From Pyrenochaeta sp. MPI-SDFR-AT-0127 (taxonomy: Eukaryota; Ascomycota; Dothideomycetes; Pleosporales; Cucurbitariaceae), in NCBI GenBank assembly GCA_020747015.1, contig JAGTJM010000027.1, positions 372,001 to 436,000 on the forward strand: a stretch of DNA of 64,000 bases, written 5' to 3'. Shown here in pieces: positions 1-11,491 of the stretch. Position 1 is the stretch's first letter. The number at the start of each line of letters is the position of its first letter. Below the pieces are notes generated by a model. That model saw nothing but the letters and a program-made list of their open reading frames with translations. It had not been told where the DNA came from and searched no databases. The translations under genes were made by a program, and so were the position numbers.

Positions 1-509
1 TTGGGCGCTGTGGATAACTTTAATCTTGCAGAGACAAAACCGAGACCAAGGACAGAAGTTTTCATCAAGTATAGGGTCGGTTGGTTTCTAGGTGTGCCTA
101 GGGAGGGTGTGAAGAGGCATGACGTGAGTCCGGCATAATATTATAGCAAATTAATGTACTTCGCAACTAGGACCTACATTCCACTTTATATCAGCTACCA
201 CATTATAGTCTGCATACATAACACACTTTGATTAACTAAGGGCGCTCATGTTAAATGTACAAAGTAGATACTGACATATACAAAGACGGAATTTTGCGGA
301 GATAGGATATAAGTCTTTTCGATAGTTATCTCGCGACAAGTCACGAGGATAGCGAGATACCGTCTAGGACAGATCTATGATTAGCTCGTAGTAACTCCGC
401 GTTATATTCCGAACTTAGCTTGGTAATCTCACGTACCTCGTCTGGATAACATTTTGATCAACCGTTTTCATCTTTTTAACGTTCTACGATGGATTCTGCG
501 TAGCTAGCC
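1..509. other. No gene recognised (left flank of hAT element)
   Basis: Moderately AT-rich sequence with no open frame of useful length and no recognisable protein motif. It ends where the hAT inverted terminal repeat begins. Confidence 0.5.
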
Positions 510-530
510 CAGTGTGAGGAATGGATGGAT
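510..530 (+). repeat. hAT terminal inverted repeat, left
   Basis: Exact 21-bp reverse complement of 3336-3356; the outer bases are CAGTGTGAGG. Confidence 0.93.
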
Positions 531-638
531 TTGGCGGCGCATCCATTTGCCAACTGGTAGTTGGATGGATGATGGAAAAATTTCCGGAAAAATCCGAAAT
601 CACTTATGCGAGACGAGATTATAGGTTTTTTTTTACCG

Positions 639-3011
639 CTATATAGGTGCTATCTCCGTTTCTTTGATTATAATAATATTTGCCTTATCCCAAGAATGCA
701 AACACTGAGCTGCTTATATCGTGGGCTGCTTAAGATAGTTGCGGCGGGTCGTAATCATGAGCCCCATTCGGCTAAATACACGCTCAGGCTCATCGCTCAT
801 TGCTAGAATCGAGAGAATATCGAATGCCATTTAAGCCAGATGCGGGTACTCCTTAATACTAATAGTCCGCCACTATTCAAGTGGAAACTCAAGCTCGATT
901 GGCTCTTAGTTGCTATATCGCTCAAACTCATCTGGGATAGCTGCTTTTTGGTTATTACTTCGTGCCTTAGCCAAACTTTTTGCGCGGTTATAAAACGTCT
1001 CCAGCGTATCAGGTTCATATATCGTAGTCTTCTTTACTAGTGACATAGCATCTAAGACGGGTAGTTACTTATAGGTCGAACTCTATAGTGACTTAACTTC
1101 TTTTCAGCCGGCCGTAATCCACGACTTATTATTTACCTATTAAGACTCAATAACCTTCCAGGTGTAGGCAGGATATAGCACGGCAGCCGTAAGATATACC
1201 AGTGAGTCATCGAGTTTTGCGTAGTACTCTTCAGCTTTATTAAGTGCAAGTTTAATCTACATAACGAAGTGCCATTAGCCTTTAGTCGTAGCTAGTAATA
1301 CATGTTTATAACGTTCATAAGCGGCCATAAGTTCCTTAATAATAAATTCAAGGTTAAATTAAACTTTACTAATCCTACAGGACTTGCTATCACCTGGCCG
1401 ACCTTTAAGATCTATTATTATAAGCCAGTAAGGCTCTAGGAGTTTTTAATACTAGGTTAAGATCTCCTAGTCTTCTAAATTAAGCGTATCTTTTAGGATA
1501 GTATTCCGAGAATAATCCTTATCTTAAATCCAGCGTCCTTTAGACTTCTCTTATACGATATATTAGCGCTTAGATAATAAGAAGTCTTCAAAAGGGGCTC
1601 GGAGTTTAAGGAGTATCTTAATCTCGTCGTAGACGCTGTTCCAGCGAGTATCGTTGCTTCTGTGGAGCTCGCGCGTTTTGATCGTATTCCATTCGGTTGG
1701 GTCGATAATGGACTTGAAGTATTTGAGTTGGGCCTGGTGCCACCGTTTTCGTCTTTGTGGACTTGCGTATATCCAAACGACTAGATTGTGAGCCTTACCA
1801 ACTGGTCCTATTCGCCTCCATCGATTTAACTCTTCCTTCAAATTCGCCGGCACCGACCCTTCGAATTCGAAGAGGTTCTTATCGAAGCCGAATAAGAGAT
1901 GGCGGGCAATAAGGTTGATAATATGGCCTGCACAGCGCAGGCGGCGCTCGTCAGGATCGAAGCCAAATTCTTCTCCAATTGCTTTCATTGCCGAATCGTT
2001 ACTCGAAGCATTGTCCAGTACAAAAAAGCCGAGTCTGTCTTGAATACCAAAGTCCTTGATCACGGAAATAACCTGCTCCGCAATATCTGTACCCGCATGC
2101 GAGTCGGTTTGCTCGGGTGTCGCTAGCAGTATCGTTTGGTTCTTGAATTCCGCATTGATAAAGTGAGCAACAATGCCGTTGAGCGAGAGGCAATTTCCAG
2201 AGGTCCAGAGGTCGAAGGAGATGTGGATCTTGCTGACGGAATCCTGCAACTCCTGTTTGACTTTGGCCTTGTGAATCCTATAGCCTTTCATGATCCAGTC
2301 TTTGACAGTCTTTGCGGTAGGTATTGCATCTTTTGCGCGGGGCGAGAGATAGGCAAGAAGGTCGCGAAACGGCTCACTATCAACCTGCCTAAATGACACA
2401 TTGTCATAGACAATCCAGCGAATAAGAAGCTTTTGGAAGGTGGTTTCATCGAAGGCCAATGCCAGCGCATTTAATATCTCTTGCTCTCGAGACTCATTTG
2501 TATCTAAGGCTGCTGGCACCAATATACCCCTTCTTTTGAAAGGGATAATTTCTCTCTCCTTGTTCCAAGTTTTGCCGTGAACTTGGCGGATGTGTTCGAC
2601 TACATTCGTGCTTCCGCCGTCGACCTTGTAATAATGAGCGTGACATGTCCGTGAAATCGGGTCGGAAGTATGGCAGCGGACACATAGCCACCAGCGGGCG
2701 CCAGTCTCGGTATGTTCAATTGGTACGCCAAACTTCCAGATAGGCGAGTTTAGCCTAGCCGTACGCCTCGAGATTGGAATACTGAAGCCAGGAAGTTGAG
2801 ACCAAACAACACTATGGTATTTGAATTTCAATCCCTCAATTAGTGGGGTGTCGGCCGTACGCGCTTTTGTGCTCCACTCCGACTCGAAAGTTGGCTCTGT
2901 TGAGATGTCTGAAGCAATATCAGAAACGCTATCTAGCGACGACTTTACCGACGACGTTGGCGAAGACGGTAACGAAGGTTGCTCAGAATAAGCTTGCTGA
3001 GCCTTCTTCAT
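639..3011 (-). pseudogene. hAT transposase, 790 codons, RIP-inactivated C-terminal half
   Basis: The frame starts at an ATG (3011) and is open for 482 codons to a stop at 1563-1565. The same frame then runs on without indels to about 639, interrupted by about 17 stops. All fit CAA/CAG to TAA/TAG or TGG to TAG/TGA changes. Near residues 105-145 there is a BED-type C-x2-C...H-x4-H zinc finger (WWLCVRC...HIRQVHGK). The core holds FDLWTSGN, a FFVLDNASSND block and CAGHIINLIAR, typical of hAT catalytic domains. The C-terminal hAT dimerisation region is still readable around 700-870 (YPHLA, then MSDEPERVFS, then LHSW). Full length would match the usual hAT size. The N-terminal ORF alone lacks the dimerisation region and is unlikely to be active. 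Confidence 0.9.
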
Positions 3012-3335
3012 AATATAGAACCCTTTTTAATATAGAAGTTTAGAGAGTTTGTACGTATAGTACGGAAAGTTATATAGAAAAAGGATAATAGTATAAGATA
3101 TAATGGGTCCGCGGTGGTGTCTATAGATATAGTGATAGTATTATTAAATGTGATAGCCCCTAAGCCCCTGCATACAATATTAAATATAATATTAGATGTG
3201 ATATTGAATGTGATAGTGGATGTGATATTGGAGGCAACGTACTATACCGATGCCTTGAAATGGATGGATTTGGATATCCATTCTGCATCTGGATAACCGA
3301 GATTTGGATGGCTTTTCCAAACACATCCAATTCAG

Positions 3336-3356
3336 ATCCATCCATTCCTCACACTG
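3336..3356 (-). repeat. hAT terminal inverted repeat, right
   Basis: Exact reverse complement of 510-530. Confidence 0.93.
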
Positions 3357-3599
3357 CCTGCTACTGTAACTCGATGCGCCGTTTTGGAGGAACGGGGTAC
3401 TCATTCTTAGCAGTCTAGGCAACTAGTTACAAGCTGTGTAGTTCTGCGAAACAATGCGCGGGGGAAACGCATCAGCACCATAATTCACTGTTTGTGGGAA
3501 GGGGTCCTGATAGGTTGGCCGATATCTTCAGATTGGCAAGTACACAATCCACACCAAACTTGTCTAACATCCATCCCTTCGTACAGGAAACCCCCCCAT

Positions 3600-5270
3600 A
3601 AAAGAAGAATGCGAAGTACTTCCACTTTAATAATATACTCTAATTATATTAAAATCTCTAGAATATCTTTATAGAGCATATACTACGGTATCTTATAAGT
3701 ACTTCTAGCTATTTCTCTCTAATTAATTATAGTTATATAGTTACTATCTTACCAAATATATAGAGTACCTTATCTTAGAGAAGAATAGTAGTCTATTAAT
3801 ATAATAATACTATTTAAATTTTTTTACCTATAAAATAGACTAGGATAGCTTATTTAATTCTATAACCTATAATTCTATATAAGAAAGTTATATTAGCCTT
3901 ATAGCTACTATAGCGCGTAATATTATATAATATTACTACCCTAGCCTATACTTCTAAATAAAGCTAGTACTACTTTTAGATACCTTAAAATAGTCTACGC
4001 AACTAATATAATTACTATAACTTATCTTTATTACCTAGTAAACTCTATATATAGTATATACTTATAACTATACTTAGTACTATTAGTAAAAGATATAAAA
4101 TCTATAATATAGGAGTATATAAACTACTCTATAATTGTTAGGACGGTGCCTATACTCCGATAGGTCCTATCCTGGAGGCATATGTTTATAGAGGGGCACT
4201 TTTGAGATAATAGAGGATAATAGGATCAGATTGTAGTCAAGACGAATCGCTACCCTCTGGTAGGATTCGGAAGGGGCATAAGTACCCCTTTACCCCGCAT
4301 ATGGGCCATAATGGCCCGAGGTCCGACAATCTGGCCGAGTATGGCCTGAACTGGCCCTGTCCCAGCCTATCGCGGGCAAAATACAGCCCGCGCTGATTCC
4401 GTCAAGGCAGCTTGCCTGACAATAATTTAGTAAGAATAGTATTAAGAAATAAAGTTAGTAATACTAAAAGTAATTATATAATTCTATAGTAATTTAACTA
4501 ACTTTAAAGTCTATAGTATAAGTTATAAGAATATAATAATTAATAATTAACTTATTATTCTCCTATATTATACTCCTTCTAGCTTAAATTAAACTAAAAT
4601 AACTAGGATTAGATATAAGGTAGTCTACCTTAGACTAAGTAGTAGGCCTTACTAAGTTAGGTATTATTATTATATTAAAGGCCTAATATACCGTATATAT
4701 TAAAGTTTAGTAAAGGCTTAATCTAGTATCTATATTAAACTTAGCTAAAATCTTACTTACTCTAATACATATTCCTTTATAATAGAATAAGCGCCGTAAT
4801 ATATAAAATTATAGATACTTAGACTTTATAGTTATACTAATATCTATATACGCGTTATTAATCTAAAATTTCTCTTAACCTATATACTTAGATAATCCTA
4901 GAATCTACCTATATATACCTATATATATATTATAGTTATATAGTTACTTACTCTTCTATAATAATAAACTAATCCTAACTTAGAACTACTACTATTATTT
5001 CTATCTATTATAATATATATATAGCTTTTATATATATCTAGAGATCTAATAGTAATACTTAGAAGCTATAATTAGCCGTAAGTACTAATCTAGGCGCGGA
5101 TTTTATATATAATTACTACGTAGACTAGTACTTTTATTAAAAACCCTCTAACTAGAGTAATTATTATTAAAGCTAATATAACTTTTCCTGCCTATAATTT
5201 AATCTAGCTTAGGATTAGGAGTAGTACTAAGATACGTATAGCTACGGCGCTTATTAGTTAGCTAACGTAA
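3600..5270. other. AT-rich, RIP-type degenerate DNA
   Basis: Dominated by TA, TTA and CTA runs, with stops in all frames. It resembles a repeat eroded by repeat-induced point mutation. I could not identify the parent element. It is interrupted by the GC-richer solo LTR at 4136-4421. Confidence 0.65.
4136..4421. repeat. Solo LTR of a retrotransposon, 286 bp
   Basis: A GC-rich block begins TGTTAGG and ends CCTGACA, a near-perfect inverted pair of LTR ends with one mismatch that fits C-to-T. It is flanked on both sides by ATAAT (4131-4135 and 4422-4426), a 5-bp target duplication. No internal region is present, so it is a solo LTR left by recombination. It is far less AT-rich than its surroundings, so it probably inserted after they were mutated. 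Its ends differ from those of the copia element at 5606-11486. Confidence 0.8.
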
Positions 5271-5427
5271 TTCTAGCATCGAAGCGGTTAACACAGCTAT
5301 CCTAAGTACATTGAGATGCTGTCCAACGCACGATGACAGAGTACTAGTATTTTCTCAGTAGTATGTTGTGGACTGGAACTTTCTCTCTTCCACCTTGCTA
5401 TCCCCTTCAATCCTATGGTAAACCATT

Positions 5428-5605
5428 TTATTGCACAGCGATCTTAGGAAACTCTTCGCTCGGTCCTTCGGAAAGCGTAGTATTTCCACCTCTCAGCACA
5501 AAATCCAGAAAAGCCGCCAGGTATGTTGTGACGATCTCAAAACTCCTTCCTCCATCCGAAGTCCCGATTTATTCGTCAGCCACCCCTTCTGGAAGGTCTA
5601 GCACG
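5428..5605 (-). pseudogene. PAF-acetylhydrolase-like pseudogene, C-terminal fragment
   Basis: Read across the copia insertion, keeping one copy of GCACG, the minus-strand frame passes from HSGFIDVSILYKTG directly into GVLDLPEGVADE. It then continues through an in-frame TAA to FEIVTTYLAAFLDFVLRG and a natural-looking stop at 5428-5430. The stretch after the catalytic His region resembles the tail of fungal platelet-activating-factor acetylhydrolase-like alpha/beta hydrolases. It is the 3' part of the gene whose 5' part lies at 11492-12410. Confidence 0.75.
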
Positions 5606-5728
5606 TGTCAAAACTTGGGGGGTGTAAGAGTTATCGTATTATCAAGGCGGGATCTAAGACTAAGTAGTGGCGCTAGTTAGTCATGAGTATTGGTCACATG
5701 ACCACTGCCTTCATCGCCTATCTTAACA
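5606..5728 (-). repeat. Copia 3' LTR (element orientation)
   Basis: Begins TGTCAAAACTTGG and ends CTTAACA on the plus strand. It is nearly identical to 11364-11486, with differences of the C/T and G/A type. The left copy of the GCACG duplication is at 5601-5605. Confidence 0.92.
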
Positions 5729-5737
5729 CTCCCCCTC
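5729..5737 (-). other. Polypurine tract of the copia element
   Basis: GAGGGGGAG on the minus strand lies immediately upstream of the 3' LTR, the position of the plus-strand primer in LTR retrotransposons. Confidence 0.7.
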
Positions 5738-5869
5738 GATGAGGGCAGTGCTCCCCCTAAGTTTGTAAGGAGCTGTTACCTTACTTATTAATCCTTCGTA
5801 AGCCAACCATCCGTTGAAAGGACTTAAACTTTATCTTGCCTAATAGCTTGGTGAGTCCGTCCGCTAGGT

Positions 5870-8800
5870 TTAACCTGCCTACGATCTATTCCATTTTCAC
5901 TAATTACTCTTCTACCTTCTCTCTAATAAAGTGATACTAGATATCCACGTATTTAGTTCTCGCGTAGTATATTAGGTTCTTAGCTATAGCCAGGGCTCCT
6001 CAATTATCTCCTAGTATCGTCACTAGCTCTAGTGTATTTAAAGGAGAGCGGTTAACTCAGAGTTAACATAGTAATCGCTGAAGCTATATCGCCTCCTTTA
6101 CTACCTCTGACTCCACTATATATTCAGCTTCGCAGCTAGATAGTGCTATAGTAGCTTAGCGTTTTAACCTCTAGCTAATAGCGGTGCCGGTAAAGGTAAA
6201 CATATACCCGCTAGTTAATTGGCGGTCTTCGTCTCTTCCCTAGTTCGCGTCCGTATACCCTATTAGAGTATCTATCTAGCCTCACGTATCTATTACTAGG
6301 CTATAGTCGCTAGTACCCTTTAAGTATCGAAGGAGCCTCTTTAAGGCCGCATAGTATTTCTCTAACAGGTTGGCGGCGAAGCGACCGAGTTAGCTAACTG
6401 CGTAGGCGATATCTAGACGAGTGTAGAGTATTATATATATAAGGCTCCCTACCGCTCGCTAGTACTACTTCTAACCCTATAAGTCTAAAGCCTCCTTACT
6501 AGGTTCTAGTATAAGATATTTATCTATAGGGGTCGCTACTAGCACACAGTCTGCTATGCTAAAGGTCCTCAGCACCTTCTCGATATAGGCACGCTATATT
6601 AGCTTAATCTTCCTACCCTATAGAGTGTCCTCGCGGATTACCTTCACTCCTAAATAATAGGCGACTAGACTAAGATCGCTTATCTTAAAGCGCTCTAATA
6701 GAGCGTTCTTAACAGACGTAATTACTTCCTAATCCCTTCCTAGGATTAAAAGGTCGTCTACGTAGGTCGTAAGGACTAATCGTTTATCTCGATTAATAAA
6801 TACGCTATAATCTTCTAAGAGAGCTGCAAACCCTATAGGTCGTAGTACCTCGCTTAAGGTGAGGTACTAGATGCGAGGAGATTGCCTAAGCCTATATAGC
6901 GCCTTCTTAAGCTTGCAGATCTTCCTAGGATACTAGCCCTTGATATTCAGTGGCAGTTCTATATACACGTCTATATCGATCTTACCGTATAGAAAGGCTA
7001 TCTTAATATCTATCTGCTTAATCGACCAGCCTAGTAAGTAGGCTAGTATAAAGAGAAGCTTGTAGCTTATCAGCTTCACCACTAACGTAAAGGTCTTAAG
7101 TATATTAACGCCTAGCTCTTGTTCGAAGCCACGCGCACACTATTAGGACTTGTAGCGAGTGACCTCTCCGTTGGTATTCGTCTTAACTTTGTATATAAAC
7201 TTACTAGTTAGGATTAACACTCCTAGTAGGGGATCTACTACGTCCTATACATTATTAGTAATAATCTTATCGACTTCTTCATCTATGGATAGAACCCATC
7301 GTGATGCGTTCGTATAGGTAATAGTATCCTTATAGTTCTTCGGCTCGTACGCGCTGCTAGCTGTATACTTAATTATATAATTCTCTAGTTTCTCTTGGTT
7401 CTTCTCTAGCGCTGATAGCGCCGCTAGACACTTGGTAATTGCATTCCAGTCTTTATAGTCTACTAATGCTAACAACTAGGCCACCTGCGCCTCTGTAATC
7501 TCTTTAGGGAAGCGTTCCGCTTTATTTACCTCGCTATCTTCAGCGATTAATATAAGTCTACTATTAATTATAGTAGGTCTCACCAATAGAGTTACTATAT
7601 TCTCCCCCTTAATCGTAGAGGACTATCACTATTTATTCCTATGCGCGAGCGTATCTCGAATCTTCTCCTTATTATAATAGGCTAGCCGGCCTACAGTCTC
7701 TAGGACTTCTCCCCCTAGACTGAATATATCCTTATTAAAATATATATCTCGAACTAACTTAACTCGCTTAGTACACGTGTTCTATATACGATACTAATTC
7801 TTCGTGATGTAACCAAGAAGATAGTACTTATCCGCCTAGGGATTAAGCTTCTTAAAGTTTAAGTAGTTATTCTAGGGCTAGGGCTTCTAGCATTCGCATC
7901 CTAATACTCGTAGATACTCTATTAGCGGCGGCCTCCCGTATAGCCGCTCATATAGTAGCTAGTCACTAGGATTAGCTAACGTTAGGTAATAGTTAACTAT
8001 ATTAGTGACGCTGACGAGGATCTCGGCGAAATAGTGTTAGCCGAGATTTAACTCGTCTAGTATTACTCTTACTACAGTGAATAGAATATTTATGCCTCTC
8101 TCTATAACCCCGTTTTACTCTGGATTATACAGTGCTGTAGGCTTAATTCTAACGCCAGTCTCTCTGAAAAACTTATTTAATAGCTTATTATTAAACTCTC
8201 TACTATTGTCTCTTTAGATGGCTAGCAGTTTATGTTCTAAATCTTTCTTAATTTAGGTCTTCTAGATCTGTAGCTCCCTCACTGCGTTATTTTTATATCG
8301 TAATACTCTTACCTATCTATATCTTATATAATCATCTATAATAGTGAGAGCGAAGCAATTATTTACTTTCTTCTTACTATTATACGCGTTAACTGGCCCT
8401 GCTAGGTTGATAAAGACCCTCTATAGAGGCTTCTTACTCCTCATCCTAGAGCCCTTAAAGTTTCTCCTCTTTAATCCTATTTAATTATAGGACTCGCATA
8501 GCAGTAGTAGATCTTCTATACTTAATGCGCTAAGACGCCGCAGTAGTCTCCTTAGCCTTCCCTCTCCTAAGTGCCCTAGTCGACGATAGTAGATCTTAAT
8601 AGGTATATTAGACGGTATCGCTATAAAGGTATATAGCTATAGTCGTCTCTTCTTAGTTTCTACTTACGGCCGTAATAGTATATACAGGTCCGTAGTGCGA
8701 TAATTAGCCGTGGCTATTACCTAGCTAGTCTCCGTCCGCACGATCTCTAGGTCGTAGCTATCTATAATAAAGCGTATACCTACCTTCTCCCTATCCTTTA

Positions 8801-9070
8801 TTAACGTTAATGCTTAATAAGAGATAATATTAAAAGGGAGACCTAGCGCATACGAAATATTCTGGATAGTGAAGGTCTTATTATAGACCTTACCGTCGAC
8901 CTCGCAGGTGATTAGGATCTTAACTGTCCTAACGCCAGCGACTACTACGCCTCCGCCGACGCCTATCACCCACTTTCTAGGCGGCGCCAGGGCTAGCGTC
9001 TCGAAAAGCGACCGTCTTCTAGTTACGTGCGTATAGCTTCTACTGTCTAGCACCTAGTCATCTAGGGCCA
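5870..9070 (-). pseudogene. Copia Pol polyprotein remnant (protease, integrase, RT, RNase H)
   Basis: Recognisable islands lie in copia order. The protease-like segment is near 9050-8815 (WVIGVGGG standing where family members have a WVID-S-G type motif, ending LGLPFNIISY). The integrase is in the degraded middle part. The RT start is near 7475-7245 (SAYEPKNYKD ... NASRWVLSIDEEVD). RNase H is near 6270-6100 (GYTDAN-GRDEDRQLTSGY, then ALSSCEAEY). Stops interrupt almost every stretch, many where conserved Trp or Gln is expected. No long frame survives and no protein is likely made. Confidence 0.85.
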
Positions 9071-9299
9071 GTCGTCCATTAATAACTCCTAATACTAGTA
9101 GCAGCCATAGGCCGTTCGTCTCGGCCTATATCTCTGCCTCGACTTCCATCTACTATCTTACTCCTAACGCCACTATTGCGCAGGCGAGAGCAGTCTACTG
9201 CAACAGATATAGCACGCATGTGATAACTACGCCCTAGCAGAGACTCTCCCTACACTATAGTAGTTAATCGGAGGTAGATCCTTACACGAAGTCGCTTTC

Positions 9300-10500
9300 T
9301 TTAATTCTTCTTTTCTTTATAGTATTATCTAGATACGCTGAATCCGCATCTAATCTCTTTCTACTTCTATTTTCGAGTGCTTCTTTATACTAGCTTAGCC
9401 TGTATCTAGTATTCTAGCTTATTCTGTAGTATCCCTTCGGCCCTACAACGGCTAAATAGCCTAGTCTTTAGCAGAATGTGTATTTCTTCTAGCTATTAAC
9501 GGCTAGGGTGATGCTATCGTTATTGTTTATCTACTATTACTCCTCCTGGATTACCTCTCGGGCCAGAGTCTAGAAGTCCTTTGGATTGGTAACCGAGATA
9601 ATTAACTTGTCTAAGCTTAGGACGGTAACCTTATTATCAAATGCGCTGGTGAGTGCTGTCAAGAAGTGGGAATTAACCTACTATGCTGGTAAGCGGTACC
9701 CCGCGTCTACTGCTAGCAAACTCTCCTGCACCTCTACTAATTTATTCCTAAGCTTAGTGACGCTTCTAGTGTTAGTGAGTGTAGTAGTAAAGAACTCCTT
9801 AAATAACGACTAGACGACAGCACCCCCTCACTACTAGTTGCGCTCGCCTAAAAGCACTATCGCCTATAAGGGCAACTTAATGCTCTCGCTCTATAGTGAC
9901 GATTGGATCGTTCCGTCGCAGGCGGTATAAAGGATGCCTATGGTATTCCGATAAAGTTATCTAAACTTTATTAATACTTTCTAATCTATGGTAGTTAATA
10001 GCGTATTAAACTTACCTTTATACATCTCCTAGAGGTTATATATTTTAGCTATAGTCTAAAACGACTTCTTCCACCCCTCGTAGTTAGTAACTCCTCCTAA
10101 CTTCCTAAAGCCTTTCTCGTTAATAGCTTTGCTAGCACTACTAATATTAGTATATTTCTTAAAGTCTATAAAGGCCTCCACTAGATTATTTCTATCTATA
10201 CTGCTAGTTAGACCCTTAGTAATTTCTTGTGGCTCTCCTGTTAAGGCTCTAAGTCTGCGGATCTCTACTCTTAATCTTTCTATCTCGTTACGCCTTACCG
10301 TATATCTATTATCTCTACCTTCCTATCCTAGCTACCCTCTTCTCTCCTATCTGTCGTGTATCTCTCGCCTAGCGGTGCTACCGTCGCGGTTATTGCGACG
10401 GTTAAGCTCTATCTCTTTAAGCTAACGCTCTTCGGCGGCGGTTATATTACGATGGGTAGGATAAGTTAAGGGTATCTCTAGAATAGTGGCTGAAAAGGCT
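9300..10500 (-). pseudogene. Probable copia Gag region, unreadable
   Basis: This is the interval between the protease remnant and the leader repeats, where Gag is encoded in copia elements. I saw no continuous frame and no secure zinc knuckle, so the assignment rests on position only. Confidence 0.4.
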
Positions 10501-10739
10501 TCTTAGATAACTATGTTACGCTACATTCGTGATAATTGCTAATAGTTGATAGGTGCCGCGATAGAAGAATTTTCACTACCTTCTTTACTTTTTCTTAGCT
10601 TTACCGCATCGCTTCCCTTAGGTTCTCTCCTATTCCGTAGGCCCTATAAGCCTCGGAATCCTCTATAGCGAAGGGCCTACTCTTTCTAATCTCTTCGTGC
10701 AGTTCTAACGGGTTTAGGGACTTCTATTTTAGCTTATCC

Positions 10740-11290
10740 TAAGCCCCTTCTTAATTACTAAGGCGCTCCTTACCTCTTGAGTCTTTATATAACACGGCCT
10801 TATTAGGACCGCAAGGCCTGGGACTAAATGCGTAAGCACTGCTCCTTAGTGCTAATAAGACGGCCTTAGGACTACTAGACTTATCCTAACCCCACTTAAT
10901 TGCTGGGGCGCTTCTCGCCCCTCAGGCTTCTTATATAACGCAGCTGTGTTACGGCTACGAGGTCCTATCACGAGGGAGCTAATTACGTAAGTACCGCTCT
11001 TTAGTGCTAATATAACGAGCTCTAGAATTACCAGCCTAATTCTAAATCTCCCCTTAAGTGCTTAGCGCTTCTCGCCTCTTAAGGTCCTTCTACAACGCAA
11101 CTGTGTTATAGCTGCGAGGCTCTACTAGGGAAACTAGTAACGTAAGTACTGCTCTTTAGTACTAATGCGACAAGATTAGGACTACTAGGCTCATCCTAAG
11201 CTCCCCTTAAGTACTTGGCGCTTCTCGCCTCTTAAGGCCCTTCTTATAACGTAGCCTTATTAGGGCCACGAGGTTCATATAACATACAGC
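10740..11290. repeat. Four tandem ~150-bp repeats in the copia leader
   Basis: The phrase GCGCTTCTCGCCTCTTAAGG or close variants recurs at about 10763, 10908, 11065 and 11218, that is every 145-157 bp. Each is followed by related text (TATAACGC...GTTACGGC...GAGG) and a shared GTAAGTACTGCTCTTTAGT block. The array lies between the 5' LTR and the Gag region. Confidence 0.75.
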
Positions 11291-11352
11291 TAACATAAGG
11301 GAACTCTTACTCCCTATTTTATATAGGTAATAGGCTATACGCGAAAGCGCCA

Positions 11353-11363
11353 GGCTCATAACC
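11353..11363 (-). other. Copia primer-binding site, half-tRNA(iMet) type
   Basis: Abutting the 5' LTR, the minus strand reads GGTTATGAGCC, complementary to GGCTCATAACC, the anticodon arm of eukaryotic initiator tRNA-Met. The plus-strand text just before it (AAAGCGC) also resembles that tRNA. Copia-class elements are known to prime from a cleaved tRNA-iMet half rather than its 3' CCA end. Confidence 0.7.
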
Positions 11364-11486
11364 TATTAAAACTTGGGGGGTGTAAGAGTTATCATATTAT
11401 TAAGGCGGGATCTAAGACTAAGTAGTGGCGCTAGTTAGTCATGAGCATCGGTCACATGACCACTGCCTTCATCGCCCATCTTGACA
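11364..11486 (-). repeat. Copia 5' LTR (element orientation)
   Basis: This is the second 123-bp LTR. Its inner end (TATTAAAAC) is the C-to-T/G-to-A mutated version of TGTCAAAAC in the other copy. The outer end TTGACA is followed by GCACG, the target duplication. Confidence 0.92.
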
Positions 11487-11491
11487 GCACG

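Larger units (their letters stand above)
510..3356 (-). mobile_element. hAT-family DNA transposon, about 2.85 kb
   Basis: Bounded by perfect 21-bp inverted repeats (510-530 and 3336-3356) beginning CAGTGTGAGG, the CAGTG-type start usual in hAT elements. GGATGGAT-type motifs are repeated just inside both ends. The interior encodes one hAT transposase on the minus strand. hAT elements normally make 8-bp target duplications; the adjoining 8-mers (502-509 and 3357-3364) do not match, so the flank has decayed or one end has moved. The left half of the element, which holds the transposase C-terminus, carries RIP-type nonsense mutations, while the right half is almost clean. Confidence 0.9.
5606..11486 (-). 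mobile_element. Ty1/copia LTR retrotransposon, 5.88 kb, RIP-degraded
   Basis: Two 123-bp LTRs (5606-5728, 11364-11486) end in TGTCA/TGACA and are flanked by the 5-bp target duplication GCACG (5601-5605, 11487-11491). On the minus strand a protease segment, an RT start and the RNase H domain occur in copia order, so transcription runs from right to left. The primer-binding site and purine tract are in the expected places for that orientation. Many Trp and Gln codons have become TAG or TAA, so the element is not autonomous. It is inserted in a PAF-acetylhydrolase-like gene. Confidence 0.93.

Noticed and set aside
502..3364. 8-bp target-site duplication for the hAT element
   Set aside because: The flanking octamers AGCTAGCC and CCTGCTAC do not match directly.
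9586..10425. Plus-strand ORFs at 9586-9813 and 10129-10425
   Set aside because: They lie antisense within the minus-strand copia element and have Leu/Ser/Thr-rich shadow composition.
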